DNA of 64,000 nt. Origin: Sphingomonas sp. URHD0057 (lineage in GTDB: Bacteria > Pseudomonadota > Alphaproteobacteria > Sphingomonadales > Sphingomonadaceae). The notes beneath the pieces were generated by a model. The model made no database searches and was not told the origin of the DNA. It saw only the letters and a program-made list of their open reading frames with translations. The position numbers and the translations under genes are program-made. Below are positions 36,774 through 47,392 of the stretch, one piece after another; position 1 is the first letter of the stretch, and each line of letters begins with the position of its first letter. The stretch is from contig NZ_JIAU01000005.1 of NCBI RefSeq assembly GCF_000620665.1, forward strand, positions 1-64,000, given 5' to 3'.

Positions 36774-39641
36774 ATGGCCGACACCGAAACCACCGACGCA
36801 CCGCCGACCGACGCTCCGAAGCCGCAGACGACGAACCACCTCTATCTCGTCGACGGCTCGAGCTACATCTTCCGCGCCTATCACCGGCTGCCGCCGCTGA
36901 CCAACCGGCACGGCCAGCCGGCGGGCGCGGTCTACGGCTATACGACCATGCTGTGGAAGCTCGCCGGCGACCTGTCGCGCGCGGACGGGCCGACGCACAT
37001 GGCGGTGATCCTCGATGCGTCCGAGCACACCCATCGCAACGTGATGTACGACCAGTATAAAGCGCACCGGCCGCCGCCGCCCGAGGATTTGGTCCCGCAA
37101 TTCCCGCTGATCCGCGTGGCGACGCGTGCTTTCTCGATTCCGTGCATCGAGGAGGCGGGTCTGGAGGCCGACGACATCATCGCCTGCTACGTCACCGCCG
37201 CCATCAAGGCGGGCTGGAAAGTGACCATCGTCAGCTCCGACAAGGATCTGATGCAGCTGATCGACGAGGATGCCGGGATCGACATGCTCGACACCATGAA
37301 CGACCGCCGGATCGGACGGACCGAGGTATTGGAGAAGTTCGGCGTGCCGCCGGAGAAGGTCGGCGACGTGCTGGCGCTGATGGGCGACAGCGTCGACAAC
37401 GTGCCGGGGGTGCCCGGGATCGGGCCAAAGACCGCGAGCCAGCTGATCCAGCAGTACGGCGACCTCGAGACGGTGCTGGCGTCGACCGACCAGATCAGCA
37501 AGCCCAAGCTCAAGCAGAATCTGATCGAGTTCGCCGCAGACGCGCGCCTCAGCCGCGAGCTGGTGCGGCTGGTGTGCGATTCGCCGCTGCCCGAGCCGCT
37601 CGAGGCGCTCGAGCTCAAGGGCATTCCGATGGAGCCGCTGCAGGAGTTTCTCGCGGACCAAGGGTTCAAGACCCTGCTCAACCGGCTGATCAGCGCCGGC
37701 AGCGCGACCGCGCCGACGGGGCGCAGCAGTAGCGGCGGCGGCATCAATGACGTCATGACGGCCCTGGAGCCCAAGTCGAAAGGCCCGGCGCCGGCCGAAC
37801 AGATCGAGATCGACCGATCGAAATACGAGACGGTGACCGACGAGGCGTCGCTCGACCGCTGGATCGCCGAGGCGAGAGCGCTGGGCCAGGTCGCGATCGA
37901 TACCGAGACCGACTGCATCGACTGCATCATCGCCAAGCTCGCGGGCGTGAGCCTGGCGACCGCGCCCAACCGCGCCTGCTACATCCCGGTCGGGCACAGC
38001 GGCGCCGACCTTTACTCCGACGCGCCGAACCAGCTCCCGGAAGCGCTGGTGCTCGCAAAGCTGAAGCCGATGCTCGAAGACCCGGCGGTGCTCAAGATCG
38101 GGCACAACCTCAAATACGACTGGGTGATGTTCGACAAGGCCGGGATCGAGGTTGCGCCGGTCGATGACACGATGGTGATGAGCTTCGACCTCGATGCCGG
38201 CCGGAGCTTCGGCCACGGGCTCGAGGAGCTGGCGAAACTTCACTTCGACCATGAGTGCATCCCGTTCAAGCAGGTTTGCGGCTCGGGCCAGAAGCAGATC
38301 ACCTTCGACAAGGTGCCGCTCCCACAGGCAACCGAATATGCCGCCGAGGATGCCGACATCGCGCTGCGGCTGTGGCTGCGCCTCAAGCCGCGCATCGCGG
38401 AGGAGAATGCCGCGCGGGTCTACGAGCGGGTCGACAAGCCGCTGGTGCCGGTGATCGCGAGGATGGAGCGGCGCGGGATCAAGGTCGATCGCGACTATCT
38501 GGCGCGGCTGTCGGGCGAATTCGGGCGCGACATCCAGGCGCTCGAGGAGAAAATCTACGAAGCGGCGTGCGGGCCGTTCACCATCGGCAGCCCGCAACAG
38601 CTCGGCCAGGTGCTGTACGAGCGGCTCGGCCTCAAGGGGGGCCGCAAGGGCAAGAGCGGACAATATTCGACCGATGTCACCGAGCTCGAACGACTTGCCG
38701 CGGAAGGGGTGGATTGCGCGCGCTTGGTGCTCGACTGGCGCCAGCTGACAAAACTCAAAAGCACCTACACCGATGCGCTCCAGGCGCAGATCAATCCCGA
38801 GACCGGGCGGGTGCATACGAGCTTCTCGTTGACCGGAGCACAGACCGGACGGTTGTCGTCGAACGATCCCAACTTGCAAAACATCCCGATCCGGACCGAG
38901 GTCGGCCGCAAGATCCGCGACGCCTTCGTCGCCGATCCGGGGCACAAGATCCTGTCGGCCGATTATAGCCAGATCGAGCTCCGGCTGGCGGCCCACATGG
39001 CGGACGTGCCGCAGCTCAAGGCCGCGTTCCAGGCCGGCGACGACATCCACGCGATCACCGCCCAGGAATTGTTCGGGATCGTCGACCGCGACACCCGCGG
39101 CAAGGCCAAGACCGTCAATTTCGCGATCCTCTACGGGGTTTCGTCGTGGGGCCTGGCAGGGCGGCTCGGGGTACCGAGGGACGAGGCCAAAGCGATCATC
39201 GACCGCTATTTCGAGCGATTCCCGGGAATCCGCGCCTACATGCACGCGACGCTGGCCTTCGCCCGCGAGCATGGCTTCACCAAGACCCTGTTCGGACGCA
39301 AGACCCACTTCGAGCCGAACATCCGCTCGCCCAACCCGTCGATCCGCGGCGGTGCCGAGCGGGCCGCGATCAACGCGCCGATCCAGGGCACCAGCGCCGA
39401 CCTCATCAAGCGCGCGATGGCGCGGATGGACGGCGCGCTCGCAAACGCCGGGCTCGACGACGTCAAGATGCTGCTCCAGGTCCACGACGAGCTGGTGTTC
39501 GAAGTGCCCGACGGCCGCGAGGAAGCGGCGGCGGCGGTGATCAAGCAGGTGATGTCGAGAGCGGCGGAGCCGGCCATGACGCTCGACGTTCCGCTCGACG
39601 TCGAGGTCGGCTGGGGCGCCCACTGGGGCGAGGCGCATTGA
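36774..39641 (+). CDS. polA: DNA polymerase I
   Basis: A 955-aa polymerase with three domains: 5'-3' exonuclease (about residues 21-300, YLVDGSSYIFRAYH and the VPGVPGIGPKTA helix-hairpin), 3'-5' proofreading exonuclease with intact acidic motif DTET near 377 plus HNLKYD and YAAEDAD, and the polymerase with motif A DYSQIELR near 729, motif B KAKTVNFAILYG near 776 and motif C QVHDELVFE near 901. It acts in Okazaki-fragment processing and repair. The stop overlaps the next gene as TTGA. A 968-codon open frame on the opposite strand is only its antisense shadow. Confidence 0.97.
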   Translation: MADTETTDAPPTDAPKPQTTNHLYLVDGSSYIFRAYHRLPPLTNRHGQPAGAVYGYTTMLWKLAGDLSRADGPTHMAVILDASEHTHRNVMYDQYKAHRPPPPEDLVPQFPLIRVATRAFSIPCIEEAGLEADDIIACYVTAAIKAGWKVTIVSSDKDLMQLIDEDAGIDMLDTMNDRRIGRTEVLEKFGVPPEKVGDVLALMGDSVDNVPGVPGIGPKTASQLIQQYGDLETVLASTDQISKPKLKQNLIEFAADARLSRELVRLVCDSPLPEPLEALELKGIPMEPLQEFLADQGFKTLLNRLISAGSATAPTGRSSSGGGINDVMTALEPKSKGPAPAEQIEIDRSKYETVTDEASLDRWIAEARALGQVAIDTETDCIDCIIAKLAGVSLATAPNRACYIPVGHSGADLYSDAPNQLPEALVLAKLKPMLEDPAVLKIGHNLKYDWVMFDKAGIEVAPVDDTMVMSFDLDAGRSFGHGLEELAKLHFDHECIPFKQVCGSGQKQITFDKVPLPQATEYAAEDADIALRLWLRLKPRIAEENAARVYERVDKPLVPVIARMERRGIKVDRDYLARLSGEFGRDIQALEEKIYEAACGPFTIGSPQQLGQVLYERLGLKGGRKGKSGQYSTDVTELERLAAEGVDCARLVLDWRQLTKLKSTYTDALQAQINPETGRVHTSFSLTGAQTGRLSSNDPNLQNIPIRTEVGRKIRDAFVADPGHKILSADYSQIELRLAAHMADVPQLKAAFQAGDDIHAITAQELFGIVDRDTRGKAKTVNFAILYGVSSWGLAGRLGVPRDEAKAIIDRYFERFPGIRAYMHATLAFAREHGFTKTLFGRKTHFEPNIRSPNPSIRGGAERAAINAPIQGTSADLIKRAMARMDGALANAGLDDVKMLLQVHDELVFEVPDGREEAAAAVIKQVMSRAAEPAMTLDVPLDVEVGWGAHWGEAH

Positions 39642-41209
39642 GCGACGGCGGGCGGACCGAGGCGGTCAGCGCGCAATCGCCCGACGCCGACATGGCCACC
39701 CTCGCGCGGGGCGGCCGGCTCAACGTCTTCGGATTCGTATTGCGGCTCGCGGCGCGGTTGCCGTTCCTGTTCATTGCCGGCCGCATCTACGGCGCCGAGT
39801 CGCTGGGGCGCTTCGCCTATGCGGTGTTGACGGTCGAATTCGCCGCGCAGATCGCCGCGCTCGGGCTGCGCCGCGGTCTTGCCCAGCTGCTCGCCAACGC
39901 CAGGAAGCCCGAAGCCTGCATCGTCGCCGACGCGATGCTCGTCGCGGCGATCGGTTCGGCGATCGGAATGGCGATCCTGTTCGCCTTCCCCAAGGCAATG
40001 TACCCGACGACGCAGGTCCACGGCATGGATCGATGGCTTGCGATCACCGTGCTGGCGATCGCCTGGACCGACATCGCGCTCGCCGCTTTGGCCTATCAGC
40101 ACGACGTCGGCGCCACGGTGCGGGCGCGCTCGATCGTCGAGCCGTGGACGATCAGCATTGTCGCCTTCGCCTGGTCCTACGTCTCGCTCAATGACGGGCT
40201 GATCGTCTCCTACGTCTTCTCGATGGTGGCGGCGCTGGTCGCGGCGCTGATCCCGCTGGTCAGATGCTATGGCATCCCTCACGGATGGAAGCCGGACCTT
40301 CGGCTGGCGTGGGGAACGTCGGTCCGGAACGCCCCGCTCGCAGCGGCCGACGCGGTCGAATGGGCGTCGCGCAGGATCGACCTCGCCGCGCTCGGCGCGT
40401 TCATGCCGGCGAGCTTCGTCGGGATTTATTATGTCGCCCAGCAGGTCGCGACCCTGCCCGCCAAATTGAAGACCAGCTTCGAGCCCGTGCTCGGTCCGGC
40501 GATCGCGCGCAAGATCGCCGTCGGCGATCGCGATTCTGTCGCCAAGCAGTTGCGGCAGGTCACTTACTGGATCATCGCCGCGCAGCTCGGCATCGCGCTG
40601 GCGCTGGGGATTCCCGGGCGCGCGGTGATGGGCCTGGTCGGGTCGGGGTTCACCGGCGGCACCGCGACGCTGGGCTTCCTGCTTGCAGCCGAGGTCATCG
40701 CCGCCGCGGCCGTCGTCAGCGAGGCGGCGCTGATTTACGTCGCGCGCAAGCGGAACATGCTGATCAGCCTGGTCATGCTGGCGCTCGAAGCGGGGCTGGC
40801 CACCGCACTGATCCTGATCATGAAGGACGAGGGGCTGCCGCAGGCGTTCCAGGCGACCGGTCCAGCGATCGGGCTGTGCGTCGCGCTCGGCTTCGCCTCG
40901 ATCACCAAGTCGTGGCTGCTGAAGAAGCAGCTGGGAGCGCCGGTCAGCGGCTGGCGCTGGGACCTCGCCTGGGCCACCGGGTCGGGACTGATCGCGGGCG
41001 GCGTGGTCCGCTGGCTATTGCCGGAGACTTGGCAACTCGTCGTCGGCGTCCCGCTGATCCTCGTCGCCTTCTTCGCCGTGCTGTGGACCAAGGGTTTCGG
41101 GCCCGAGGACCGCGAGCTGTTCCGGATGAAGAAATCCGAGGTGCGCGAGCTGCGCGAAGCCGAGGAAGCAGCCGAAGCGCGCGACCAGATCCAGGACGAT
41201 ATCGTCTAG
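39638..41209 (+). CDS. Polysaccharide flippase-like membrane protein (MOP superfamily)
   Basis: TTG at 39638 overlaps the polA stop (TTGA) and gives a 523-aa protein; ATG at 39692 is an alternative. About 12-14 hydrophobic helices are arranged as in Wzx/MATE-like lipopolysaccharide flippases. RLPFLFIAGRIYGAESLGRFAYA is the typical N-terminal block and FMPASFVGIYYVAQQVATLP the middle repeat. The C-terminal tail (about 490-523) is charged and Glu-rich. It may move lipid-linked sugars across the inner membrane. No glycosyltransferase lies nearby, so the substrate is open. Confidence 0.82.
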   Translation: MSDGGRTEAVSAQSPDADMATLARGGRLNVFGFVLRLAARLPFLFIAGRIYGAESLGRFAYAVLTVEFAAQIAALGLRRGLAQLLANARKPEACIVADAMLVAAIGSAIGMAILFAFPKAMYPTTQVHGMDRWLAITVLAIAWTDIALAALAYQHDVGATVRARSIVEPWTISIVAFAWSYVSLNDGLIVSYVFSMVAALVAALIPLVRCYGIPHGWKPDLRLAWGTSVRNAPLAAADAVEWASRRIDLAALGAFMPASFVGIYYVAQQVATLPAKLKTSFEPVLGPAIARKIAVGDRDSVAKQLRQVTYWIIAAQLGIALALGIPGRAVMGLVGSGFTGGTATLGFLLAAEVIAAAAVVSEAALIYVARKRNMLISLVMLALEAGLATALILIMKDEGLPQAFQATGPAIGLCVALGFASITKSWLLKKQLGAPVSGWRWDLAWATGSGLIAGGVVRWLLPETWQLVVGVPLILVAFFAVLWTKGFGPEDRELFRMKKSEVRELREAEEAAEARDQIQDDIV

Positions 41210-41216
41210 CCGGCCG

Positions 41217-42806
41217 CTAATGCCGGAAATGACGCATTCCGGTGAAGACCATCGCGAGGCCCGCTTCGTCCGCAGCGGCAATGACCTCGTCGTCGCGGAT
41301 CGAGCCGCCGGGCTGGATCACGGCGGTCGCGCCGGCTTCGGCCGCGGCGAGGAGGCCGTCGGCGAAGGGAAAGAAGGCGTCGGAGGCGACCGCCGAGCCG
41401 ACCGTCCGCGGCTCGGGCCAGCCGTTGGCCTCGGCGGCTTCCCTGGCGCGGATCGCGGCAATTCGGGCGCTGTCGCGGCGGTTCATCTGGCCCGCGCCGA
41501 TGCCCGCCGTGACACCGTCCTTGGCGTAGACGATCGCATTCGACTTGACGTGCTTGGCAACGGTCCAGGCGAACAGGCAGTCGTCTAGTTCCTGCTCCGT
41601 AGGCTGGCGCCTGGTGACGACCTTGAGCTGCTCGCGCGTGACGACCCCATTGTCGCGGTCCTGCATGAGGATGCCGCCAGCGATGATCGCCAAGGTCTGA
41701 CCGCCGCGCCGCGGATCGGGCAAGTCACCGGTCAGCAATAGCCGCAGGTTCTTCTTTTTCGCGAAGATGGCCTTCGCCTCATCGTCGGCGTCGGGCGCCA
41801 CCACCACTTCGGTAAAGATGTCGGTGATCGCCTCGGCGGTCGCGACGTCGAGCGGCCGGTTGCTCGCCACGATCCCGCCGAACGCGGAGACCGCGTCGCA
41901 GGCGAGCGCTTCCTTCCATGCGTCGAGCAGGCGGTCGCGGGTGGCGACGCCACACGGATTGGCGTGCTTGACGATGACGATGGTCGGGGGGCCGTCGCGG
42001 AACTCCGCCGCCAGTTCCAGCGCCGCATTGGCATCGTTGAGATTGTTGTAGCTGAGCTCCTTGCCCTGGACTTGGCTTGCCTGGGCGACGCCGCGCGCCG
42101 ACGGCCCGACCGGAAGATAGAGCGCCGCCTGCTGGTGCGGGTTCTCGCCGTAGCGAAGCGGCATCTTGAGGGTCGACGCGCGGGTCCAGCTGTGCGGCCA
42201 GCGCTCACCCTGGTCGGCGAAGGCGAACCATTGCGAAATGGTCGAATCATAGGCCGCGGTCAGCGCGAATGCCTTGGCCGCGAGCGACTTGCGGAATTCG
42301 AGGGTGGTGCCGCCGTTGGCATCGAGCTGTTCGAGCAGCGCCGCATAATCGGCGGGGTCGGTCACGATCGCGACATGGGCATGGTTCTTGGCCGCCGAGC
42401 GCACCATCGACGGGCCGCCGATGTCGATATTCTCGATAATCGTGTCGCGGTCCGCGCCGCTCGTCACGGTGTTGAGGAACGGATAGAGATTGACCACGAC
42501 GAGATCGATCGGGACGATGCCGTGCGCGTCCATCGCCGCCACATGTTCGGGATTGTCGCGGACGGCGAGTAGCCCGCCGTGGACCTTGGGGTGGAGTGTC
42601 TTGACCCGCCCGTCCATCATCTCCGGAAAGCCGGTGAGGTCGGAGACATCGCGCACCTCGTTTCCGAATTCGCGGAGCTTCGCCGCGGTGCCGCCGGTCG
42701 AGACAATCTCGACGCCATGCCGCGCGAGGCCGGCCGCGAGCTCGTCGAGCCCGCTCTTGTCGGAAAGCGAAATGAGTGCCCGGCGAACGGGTACGATATC
42801 GGTCAT
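41217..42806 (-). CDS. purH: Bifunctional AICAR transformylase / IMP cyclohydrolase PurH
   Basis: A 529-aa enzyme for the last two steps of purine synthesis. The IMP cyclohydrolase domain covers about residues 1-200 ([33 protein letters not shown] and [17 protein letters not shown]). The transformylase domain covers about 200-529, with KHANPCG supplying the catalytic Lys-His and [20 protein letters not shown] and [13 protein letters not shown] following. The ATG at 42806 is 14 bases after the heparinase-like gene. It is the last gene of the long tsaD-to-purH run. Confidence 0.97.
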   Translation of the reverse strand: MTDIVPVRRALISLSDKSGLDELAAGLARHGVEIVSTGGTAAKLREFGNEVRDVSDLTGFPEMMDGRVKTLHPKVHGGLLAVRDNPEHVAAMDAHGIVPIDLVVVNLYPFLNTVTSGADRDTIIENIDIGGPSMVRSAAKNHAHVAIVTDPADYAALLEQLDANGGTTLEFRKSLAAKAFALTAAYDSTISQWFAFADQGERWPHSWTRASTLKMPLRYGENPHQQAALYLPVGPSARGVAQASQVQGKELSYNNLNDANAALELAAEFRDGPPTIVIVKHANPCGVATRDRLLDAWKEALACDAVSAFGGIVASNRPLDVATAEAITDIFTEVVVAPDADDEAKAIFAKKKNLRLLLTGDLPDPRRGGQTLAIIAGGILMQDRDNGVVTREQLKVVTRRQPTEQELDDCLFAWTVAKHVKSNAIVYAKDGVTAGIGAGQMNRRDSARIAAIRAREAAEANGWPEPRTVGSAVASDAFFPFADGLLAAAEAGATAVIQPGGSIRDDEVIAAADEAGLAMVFTGMRHFRH

Positions 42807-42820
42807 GAGTCCTTCCTGAT

Positions 42821-44473
42821 TTAGCTCGTGCGCCGGAATTGCCAGCCGATTTCGCCGCCGAGCGCGGAGATTTCGCCGATGATCGCGAGCTGCACAGTCG
42901 GCTGTGGTTGCCCGCGGCCGTCGATCCACAAGCTTTCCTCGATGGTCAAGCTTCCGCCGCGGCAGCGGAAGCTCCACGGCGGCCCGCCGCGCGAGCGAAG
43001 GATCGCGCCCATGCCGTCGGCGGTGGTCGTCGCCTCGACGCCAGGGGCAAGGTGGAACCGCACCGCATAGCTTGCGGCAGCGCGGATCTTCTTGCGCCCC
43101 TTCGCGATGAGCTGGTCCGCGCCGCGCAGCTCCTTGCCGTCATTGCCGAGCATCAGGCTGCGCTTGTGGACCAGCCCGAACGCCCGAACATAGCCGTCAT
43201 GGCTCGCCTCGAGCCGGCTCGCATCATTGTCCTCGCTGCGGTCGATAGCAACGTCCTCGACGCCCTTGCCGAGGGAGCCGTCGGCGAGAATGTTGGTCGA
43301 ATTGGTGTCGGCGAGCACGAGGGTGCTGTGGGCGGCGGTCGACCGCAGGCTCGACACCAGGCCATCGGAAAGCTCGCTCGGCAGCGGTCCCGGTCCGCCG
43401 CAATTGACCACCAGCCGCTGGCCGCCGTCCGACATTTCGAACGCGAGCGTCGAAGCCGAGCCCTGAGTCGCCATTTTCTGGCTCGGCGGGGGAGCGGCAT
43501 CGAGGACGACGATCGTGCCGAGCGCGGACAGCCGCTGGTAACCCCAGCCCCGCGGTTGACGGAGCGCGCGCGCACGGACGCCGCAGCCTTCGACCAGCGC
43601 TGCCAGTCGCGACGCTTCGCCCGGCCCGCAGCCCTGCCAGCTCGACAGCGCGCCATCGCCCATGGTGACGCCATGAAGCGCGGCGAGGGCGGCCGCGGCC
43701 GCCGCTTCGATGCTGTCGGGGATGGTTTGCTTCGCCGCGAAATAGCAGGCGCGAAGCAGGCCGAGACGATCGACCAGCTGGACTTGCTCGAACGGCGATC
43801 GGCTGACGAGGCCGCCGTCATCGAATTGTGCCGCGCTCAACGCGCGAGCGAGGCCCGCTTCGCCGCGCGCCACCCGGGGGACGCCGCCCTGGACGAGCAG
43901 CCCGGCGGCCACCACGCCGCACCACGCCGTGATCCGCTTCAGCCCCGGCGGCGCCTTGTCGGCGCTGGTTTCGACATGGCGCGCGCCCCGGGCGAAGGTG
44001 TTCAGAAGCGCGGAGCGATAGCCCGCGTCGCCACTCGACAGGATATAGGGCGCGTAGGCGGCCCAATAGAGGATGCGCTCGCCCCACAAATGCGGCGCCC
44101 AGGCCTCGTCGGCGCGGGTTCCGTGCGCCAGGAGCCAGCGGCCGACGATCGCCTCCGCGAGCCGCGCGCCCTTTTCGCGCGACGCGGCGGTAGCGAGATC
44201 GCGGAGCCAGGAAAAGCCCTGGATGTAGTCGCCGACCGGACCCGCGCTGCCGAGCGCAGCGAAATCGAGATCGGCGAGCGGGACGGTCTCGCTGCCGACT
44301 TGAAAGCGTCCCGCGACCAAGGCTTCGCCGCGTGGCCGATCGCCCGGAACATGATCGCGCGGAACCGCCGCCAGCTTCAATGGGTGGCGCGAGCCTTTCA
44401 GCCGGGAAAGCAGCGATCCGCGCGCAAGTTTCTGGACGATGTCGCGTTCGGCCGCCGATGCCGGCACCGTCAT
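42821..44473 (-). CDS. Heparinase II/III family protein
   Basis: A 550-aa protein with an N-terminal alpha-toroid-like half (about residues 60-310, including [11 protein letters not shown] and [12 protein letters not shown]) and a C-terminal beta-sandwich of the heparinase II/III type (about 340-540, [15 protein letters not shown] then [20 protein letters not shown]). There is no signal peptide, which is odd for a polysaccharide lyase. In many alphaproteobacteria this gene sits between rpe and purH with unknown function, so a classic heparinase activity should not be assumed. It overlaps rpe by four bases. Confidence 0.85.
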   Translation of the reverse strand: MTVPASAAERDIVQKLARGSLLSRLKGSRHPLKLAAVPRDHVPGDRPRGEALVAGRFQVGSETVPLADLDFAALGSAGPVGDYIQGFSWLRDLATAASREKGARLAEAIVGRWLLAHGTRADEAWAPHLWGERILYWAAYAPYILSSGDAGYRSALLNTFARGARHVETSADKAPPGLKRITAWCGVVAAGLLVQGGVPRVARGEAGLARALSAAQFDDGGLVSRSPFEQVQLVDRLGLLRACYFAAKQTIPDSIEAAAAAALAALHGVTMGDGALSSWQGCGPGEASRLAALVEGCGVRARALRQPRGWGYQRLSALGTIVVLDAAPPPSQKMATQGSASTLAFEMSDGGQRLVVNCGGPGPLPSELSDGLVSSLRSTAAHSTLVLADTNSTNILADGSLGKGVEDVAIDRSEDNDASRLEASHDGYVRAFGLVHKRSLMLGNDGKELRGADQLIAKGRKKIRAAASYAVRFHLAPGVEATTTADGMGAILRSRGGPPWSFRCRGGSLTIEESLWIDGRGQPQPTVQLAIIGEISALGGEIGWQFRRTS

Positions 44474-45144
44474 CCGCCGCCCTTCAGCGCGCGGATGTTC
44501 GCCGCATAATGATCGGGCCCGCCGCGGAATGCCGCGGTGCCGGCGACCAACACATTCGCGCCGGCCGAGACGGCTTGCGGCGCGGTTTCCGCATCGATGC
44601 CGCCGTCGACCTCGATGAGAACGTCGAGATTCTCCTTGGCGATGCGGTTGGCGATCGCCTCGATCTTCTTGAGCTGGCTGGTGATGAACTTCTGCCCGCC
44701 AAAGCCCGGATTGACGCTCATGACGAGAACCAGATCCACCTCTTCCAGCACGTAGTCGAGGACCTTCGCCGGAGTCGCCGGGTTGAGCGATACGCCAGCC
44801 CTCTTGCCCAGGCCTTTGATGCGCTGGATGGTGCGATGGAGGTGCGGCCCGGCTTCCGGATGGACGGTGATGGTATCGGCGCCGGCTTCGGCGAAAGCGT
44901 CGAGGAACAGATCGACCGGCGAAATCATCAGATGGACATCGAACGGCTTTTGGCTGTGGGGACGAAGGGCCTTCACCACCCCCGGGCCGATCGTCAGATT
45001 GGGGACGAAATGGCCGTCCATCACGTCGATGTGGATCCAGTCGGCGCCGGCCTCGTCGATCGCGCGCACTTCCTCGCCGAGCCTGGCGAAGTCGGCGGAC
45101 AGGATCGAGGGAGCAATGAGCGGTGTGTTAGTCCCTTGGGGCAT
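44470..45144 (-). CDS. rpe: Ribulose-phosphate 3-epimerase
   Basis: A 224-aa TIM-barrel metal enzyme interconverting ribulose 5-phosphate and xylulose 5-phosphate in the pentose phosphate pathway. Signatures are [30 protein letters not shown] (metal-binding His and Asp), [19 protein letters not shown] and EVDGGID. Full length for the family. It starts 18 bases after rsmB and overlaps the heparinase-like gene downstream. Confidence 0.97.
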   Translation of the reverse strand: MPQGTNTPLIAPSILSADFARLGEEVRAIDEAGADWIHIDVMDGHFVPNLTIGPGVVKALRPHSQKPFDVHLMISPVDLFLDAFAEAGADTITVHPEAGPHLHRTIQRIKGLGKRAGVSLNPATPAKVLDYVLEEVDLVLVMSVNPGFGGQKFITSQLKKIEAIANRIAKENLDVLIEVDGGIDAETAPQAVSAGANVLVAGTAAFRGGPDHYAANIRALKGGG

Positions 45145-45162
45145 GGCGCCGATTAGACGGGA

Positions 45163-46407
45163 TTAACCCTTGCGGACAAGGCGGACCATGAAGAAGCCGT
45201 CGAGCCCGCCTTCGGCTTCGAGCAGGCCGGGCAGGATGCGGATCCACCCCTGGGGCGATGCGGTCACGAAATCGGGCAATTCCCCGGGTTTGGGAGGATC
45301 GACCGCATAGTCCGGATTGCCGTCGAGAAAGCATTCGATGATCTGCTCGCCTTCCTCGGGCTCGAGCGAGCAGACCGAATAGACGAGCATCCCGCCGGGC
45401 CTCATCCACCGCGCGGCGCGGTCAAGCAGTTGCCGCTGCAGATCGGCGCTGTCGGCGATGACTTTGCGCAGGGCGCGGTAGAGCACCTCGGGATGGCGGC
45501 GGAAAGTGCCGGTGGCCGAGCAGGGCACATCGAGCAGAATGGCATCGAATTGCCGGCCGGGCTCATAAGTCAGCGCATCCGCGGTAACGCGGTCGGCCTG
45601 CAGATGCGTCCGCTCGAGGTTCTCGCGCAGGCGTTCGAGGCGCCTGGCCGAGGAATCGACCGCCGTCACCCGATGACCAGCCGCCGCAAGCTGCATCGTC
45701 TTGCCACCCGGAGCGGCGCACAAGTCGAGGACATCGACGGCATCCTTCGGAATGAGTCGCGCGGGCAGCGAAGCGGCGAGGTCCTGCACCCACCAGCGGC
45801 CTTCGCCAAAGCCGGGCAGCTCGGCCACCGCGGCGCTCTCAAGGCGGGCATGGCTCGGCGCGAGCGAGGCGCCCGCAAACGCCTTCGCTTCGCTATCATC
45901 GGCGAAGGTCAGGTCGAGCGGCGGGCGATGCGCAATTTGCCGGCGCGCGGCCTCGACCACGGATTCACCCCAGGCCGATTGCCAGCGCGCCTCGACCTCC
46001 TCGGGAAGATGCGGCGCATCGAGCGGCGGCAGGCCGCGGCGCAACAGTGTCCCGAGCACCCCGTGAACGAGACGGCGCGGGCCGCCGTCGACGAGGGGCA
46101 GAGCGGTGGCGACCAGGGCATGATCGGGCGTCCCGAGCCCGGCCTTTTGCGCAAGCGCGATGCGCAGCACCATCCGCGCCTTGCTGTCGTCGGGCAGGCG
46201 CTGACGGGTCGCGCCGTCGATCAGCGCGTCGAGATCGGGCAACCGCCGCAGCGCTTCGCCGGCGATCGCGACCGCGAAGTTGCGATCCGGTCCCGTTAGG
46301 CCGCGGGCCGCCTGCGCCGCGCCGTCGAGGGTCTCGCCCCGCCGAAGAACCGCGTCGAGAATGCGCAGCGCCGCGCGGCGTGCGGCGACGCCCTCTGGGT
46401 CGGGCAT
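45163..46407 (-). CDS. rsmB: RsmB/NOP family rRNA (cytosine-C5) methyltransferase
   Basis: A 414-aa protein with an N-terminal NusB-like RNA-binding domain (about residues 1-130) and a C-terminal SAM methyltransferase. CAAPGGKTMQLAA binds SAM, DVPCSATGTFRRHPE carries one conserved Cys, and YSVCSLEPEEGEQ carries the catalytic Cys. It methylates a cytosine in 16S rRNA (m5C967 in Escherichia coli). The start five bases after the gpsA stop and the spacing on both sides indicate one operon. Confidence 0.93.
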   Translation of the reverse strand: MPDPEGVAARRAALRILDAVLRRGETLDGAAQAARGLTGPDRNFAVAIAGEALRRLPDLDALIDGATRQRLPDDSKARMVLRIALAQKAGLGTPDHALVATALPLVDGGPRRLVHGVLGTLLRRGLPPLDAPHLPEEVEARWQSAWGESVVEAARRQIAHRPPLDLTFADDSEAKAFAGASLAPSHARLESAAVAELPGFGEGRWWVQDLAASLPARLIPKDAVDVLDLCAAPGGKTMQLAAAGHRVTAVDSSARRLERLRENLERTHLQADRVTADALTYEPGRQFDAILLDVPCSATGTFRRHPEVLYRALRKVIADSADLQRQLLDRAARWMRPGGMLVYSVCSLEPEEGEQIIECFLDGNPDYAVDPPKPGELPDFVTASPQGWIRILPGLLEAEGGLDGFFMVRLVRKG

Positions 46408-46411
46408 GCGC

Positions 46412-47392
46412 CTAGACCGCCTCGGGCCGGGGCGGGCGCGACAGCAATTGTTCGAGCGCCTGGTCGGCCGTGAAGCGCCCCGACAAAAGCCCCTCGACGG
46501 TCTCGACGATCGGCATGTCGACGCCCTTTTCCCCGGCGAGGCGGGCCAGTACCGGCGCGGTGAAGGCGCCCTCGGCCACCGTACGGCGATCGGCCATCAA
46601 TTCGACCGCCGGCCGGCCTTGGCCAAGCCCGACCCCGAGCGAATAATTGCGGGAGCTGGTCGAGGAGCAGGTGAGGACGAGGTCGCCGAGCCCGGACAGG
46701 CCGGTGAGGGTCTCGCGGCGCGCTCCGAAGGCAAGCCCGAAGCGGGTCATTTCGGCAAAACCTCGTCCGATCAGCGCGGCGCGCGCGTTCTGGCCGAGGC
46801 CCTTGCCCTCGACCACGCCGCAGGCGATCGCGAGGACGTTCTTGACGGCGCCGCCAATCTCCGCGCCGGCAACGTCATCGGAAATATAGATGCGGAACGT
46901 CGGCCGCGCGAGCCGCTCGCGCAGGCGGGCGGCCAGCTCGCCATCCTCGGCGGCAAGGGTAACGGCGGTGGGGAGGCCCTGTGCCACCTCGTGGGCGAAG
47001 GTCGGCCCGGAGAGGACCCCGACCTGCGCCTTGGGGCAGCACTCCCGGGCGACGTGATGGAGCAGCTCGCCGCTGCCTTCCTCGATGCCCTTGGCGCACA
47101 GGATCAACGGCCTGTCGCAGCCGGGCGCAGCCTTGAGCACCGCGCGCATGTGCTGCGCCGGAGTGACGACGAGCCAGGCATCACATCCTTCGAGCTCGCC
47201 CAGGTCCGAAGTCGCGCGGATCGCCGGATCGAGCGGGATGCCGGCGAGGAACAGCGGATTTTCGTGGCTAGAGTTGACTGCCTCGACCACCTCCGGCTCG
47301 AGCGCCCACAGCAGGGTCTCGCGGCCGCCGGCGGCCGCGACCTGGGCCAAAGCCGTGCCCCACGCGCCGCCACCGATGATGCCGAGCTTCAC
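46412..47392 (-). CDS. gpsA: Glycerol-3-phosphate dehydrogenase [NAD(P)+]
   Basis: A 326-aa enzyme that reduces dihydroxyacetone phosphate to sn-glycerol 3-phosphate for phospholipid synthesis. The nucleotide motif GIIGGGAWGTALA is at the N-terminus, with AKGIEEGSG, GPTFAHEVA and AVKNVLAIACGV following; the catalytic Lys lies in the last. GLGDLVLTCSS-x-SRN is the substrate block. GTG at 47392 overlaps the tsaD stop by four bases. Confidence 0.96.
   Translation of the reverse strand: MKLGIIGGGAWGTALAQVAAAGGRETLLWALEPEVVEAVNSSHENPLFLAGIPLDPAIRATSDLGELEGCDAWLVVTPAQHMRAVLKAAPGCDRPLILCAKGIEEGSGELLHHVARECCPKAQVGVLSGPTFAHEVAQGLPTAVTLAAEDGELAARLRERLARPTFRIYISDDVAGAEIGGAVKNVLAIACGVVEGKGLGQNARAALIGRGFAEMTRFGLAFGARRETLTGLSGLGDLVLTCSSTSSRNYSLGVGLGQGRPAVELMADRRTVAEGAFTAPVLARLAGEKGVDMPIVETVEGLLSGRFTADQALEQLLSRPPRPEAV

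Noticed and set aside
36732-39638. A 968-codon open frame opposite polA
   Set aside because: It is a GC-bias shadow of a full-length, motif-complete DNA polymerase I; the product has no recognisable fold.
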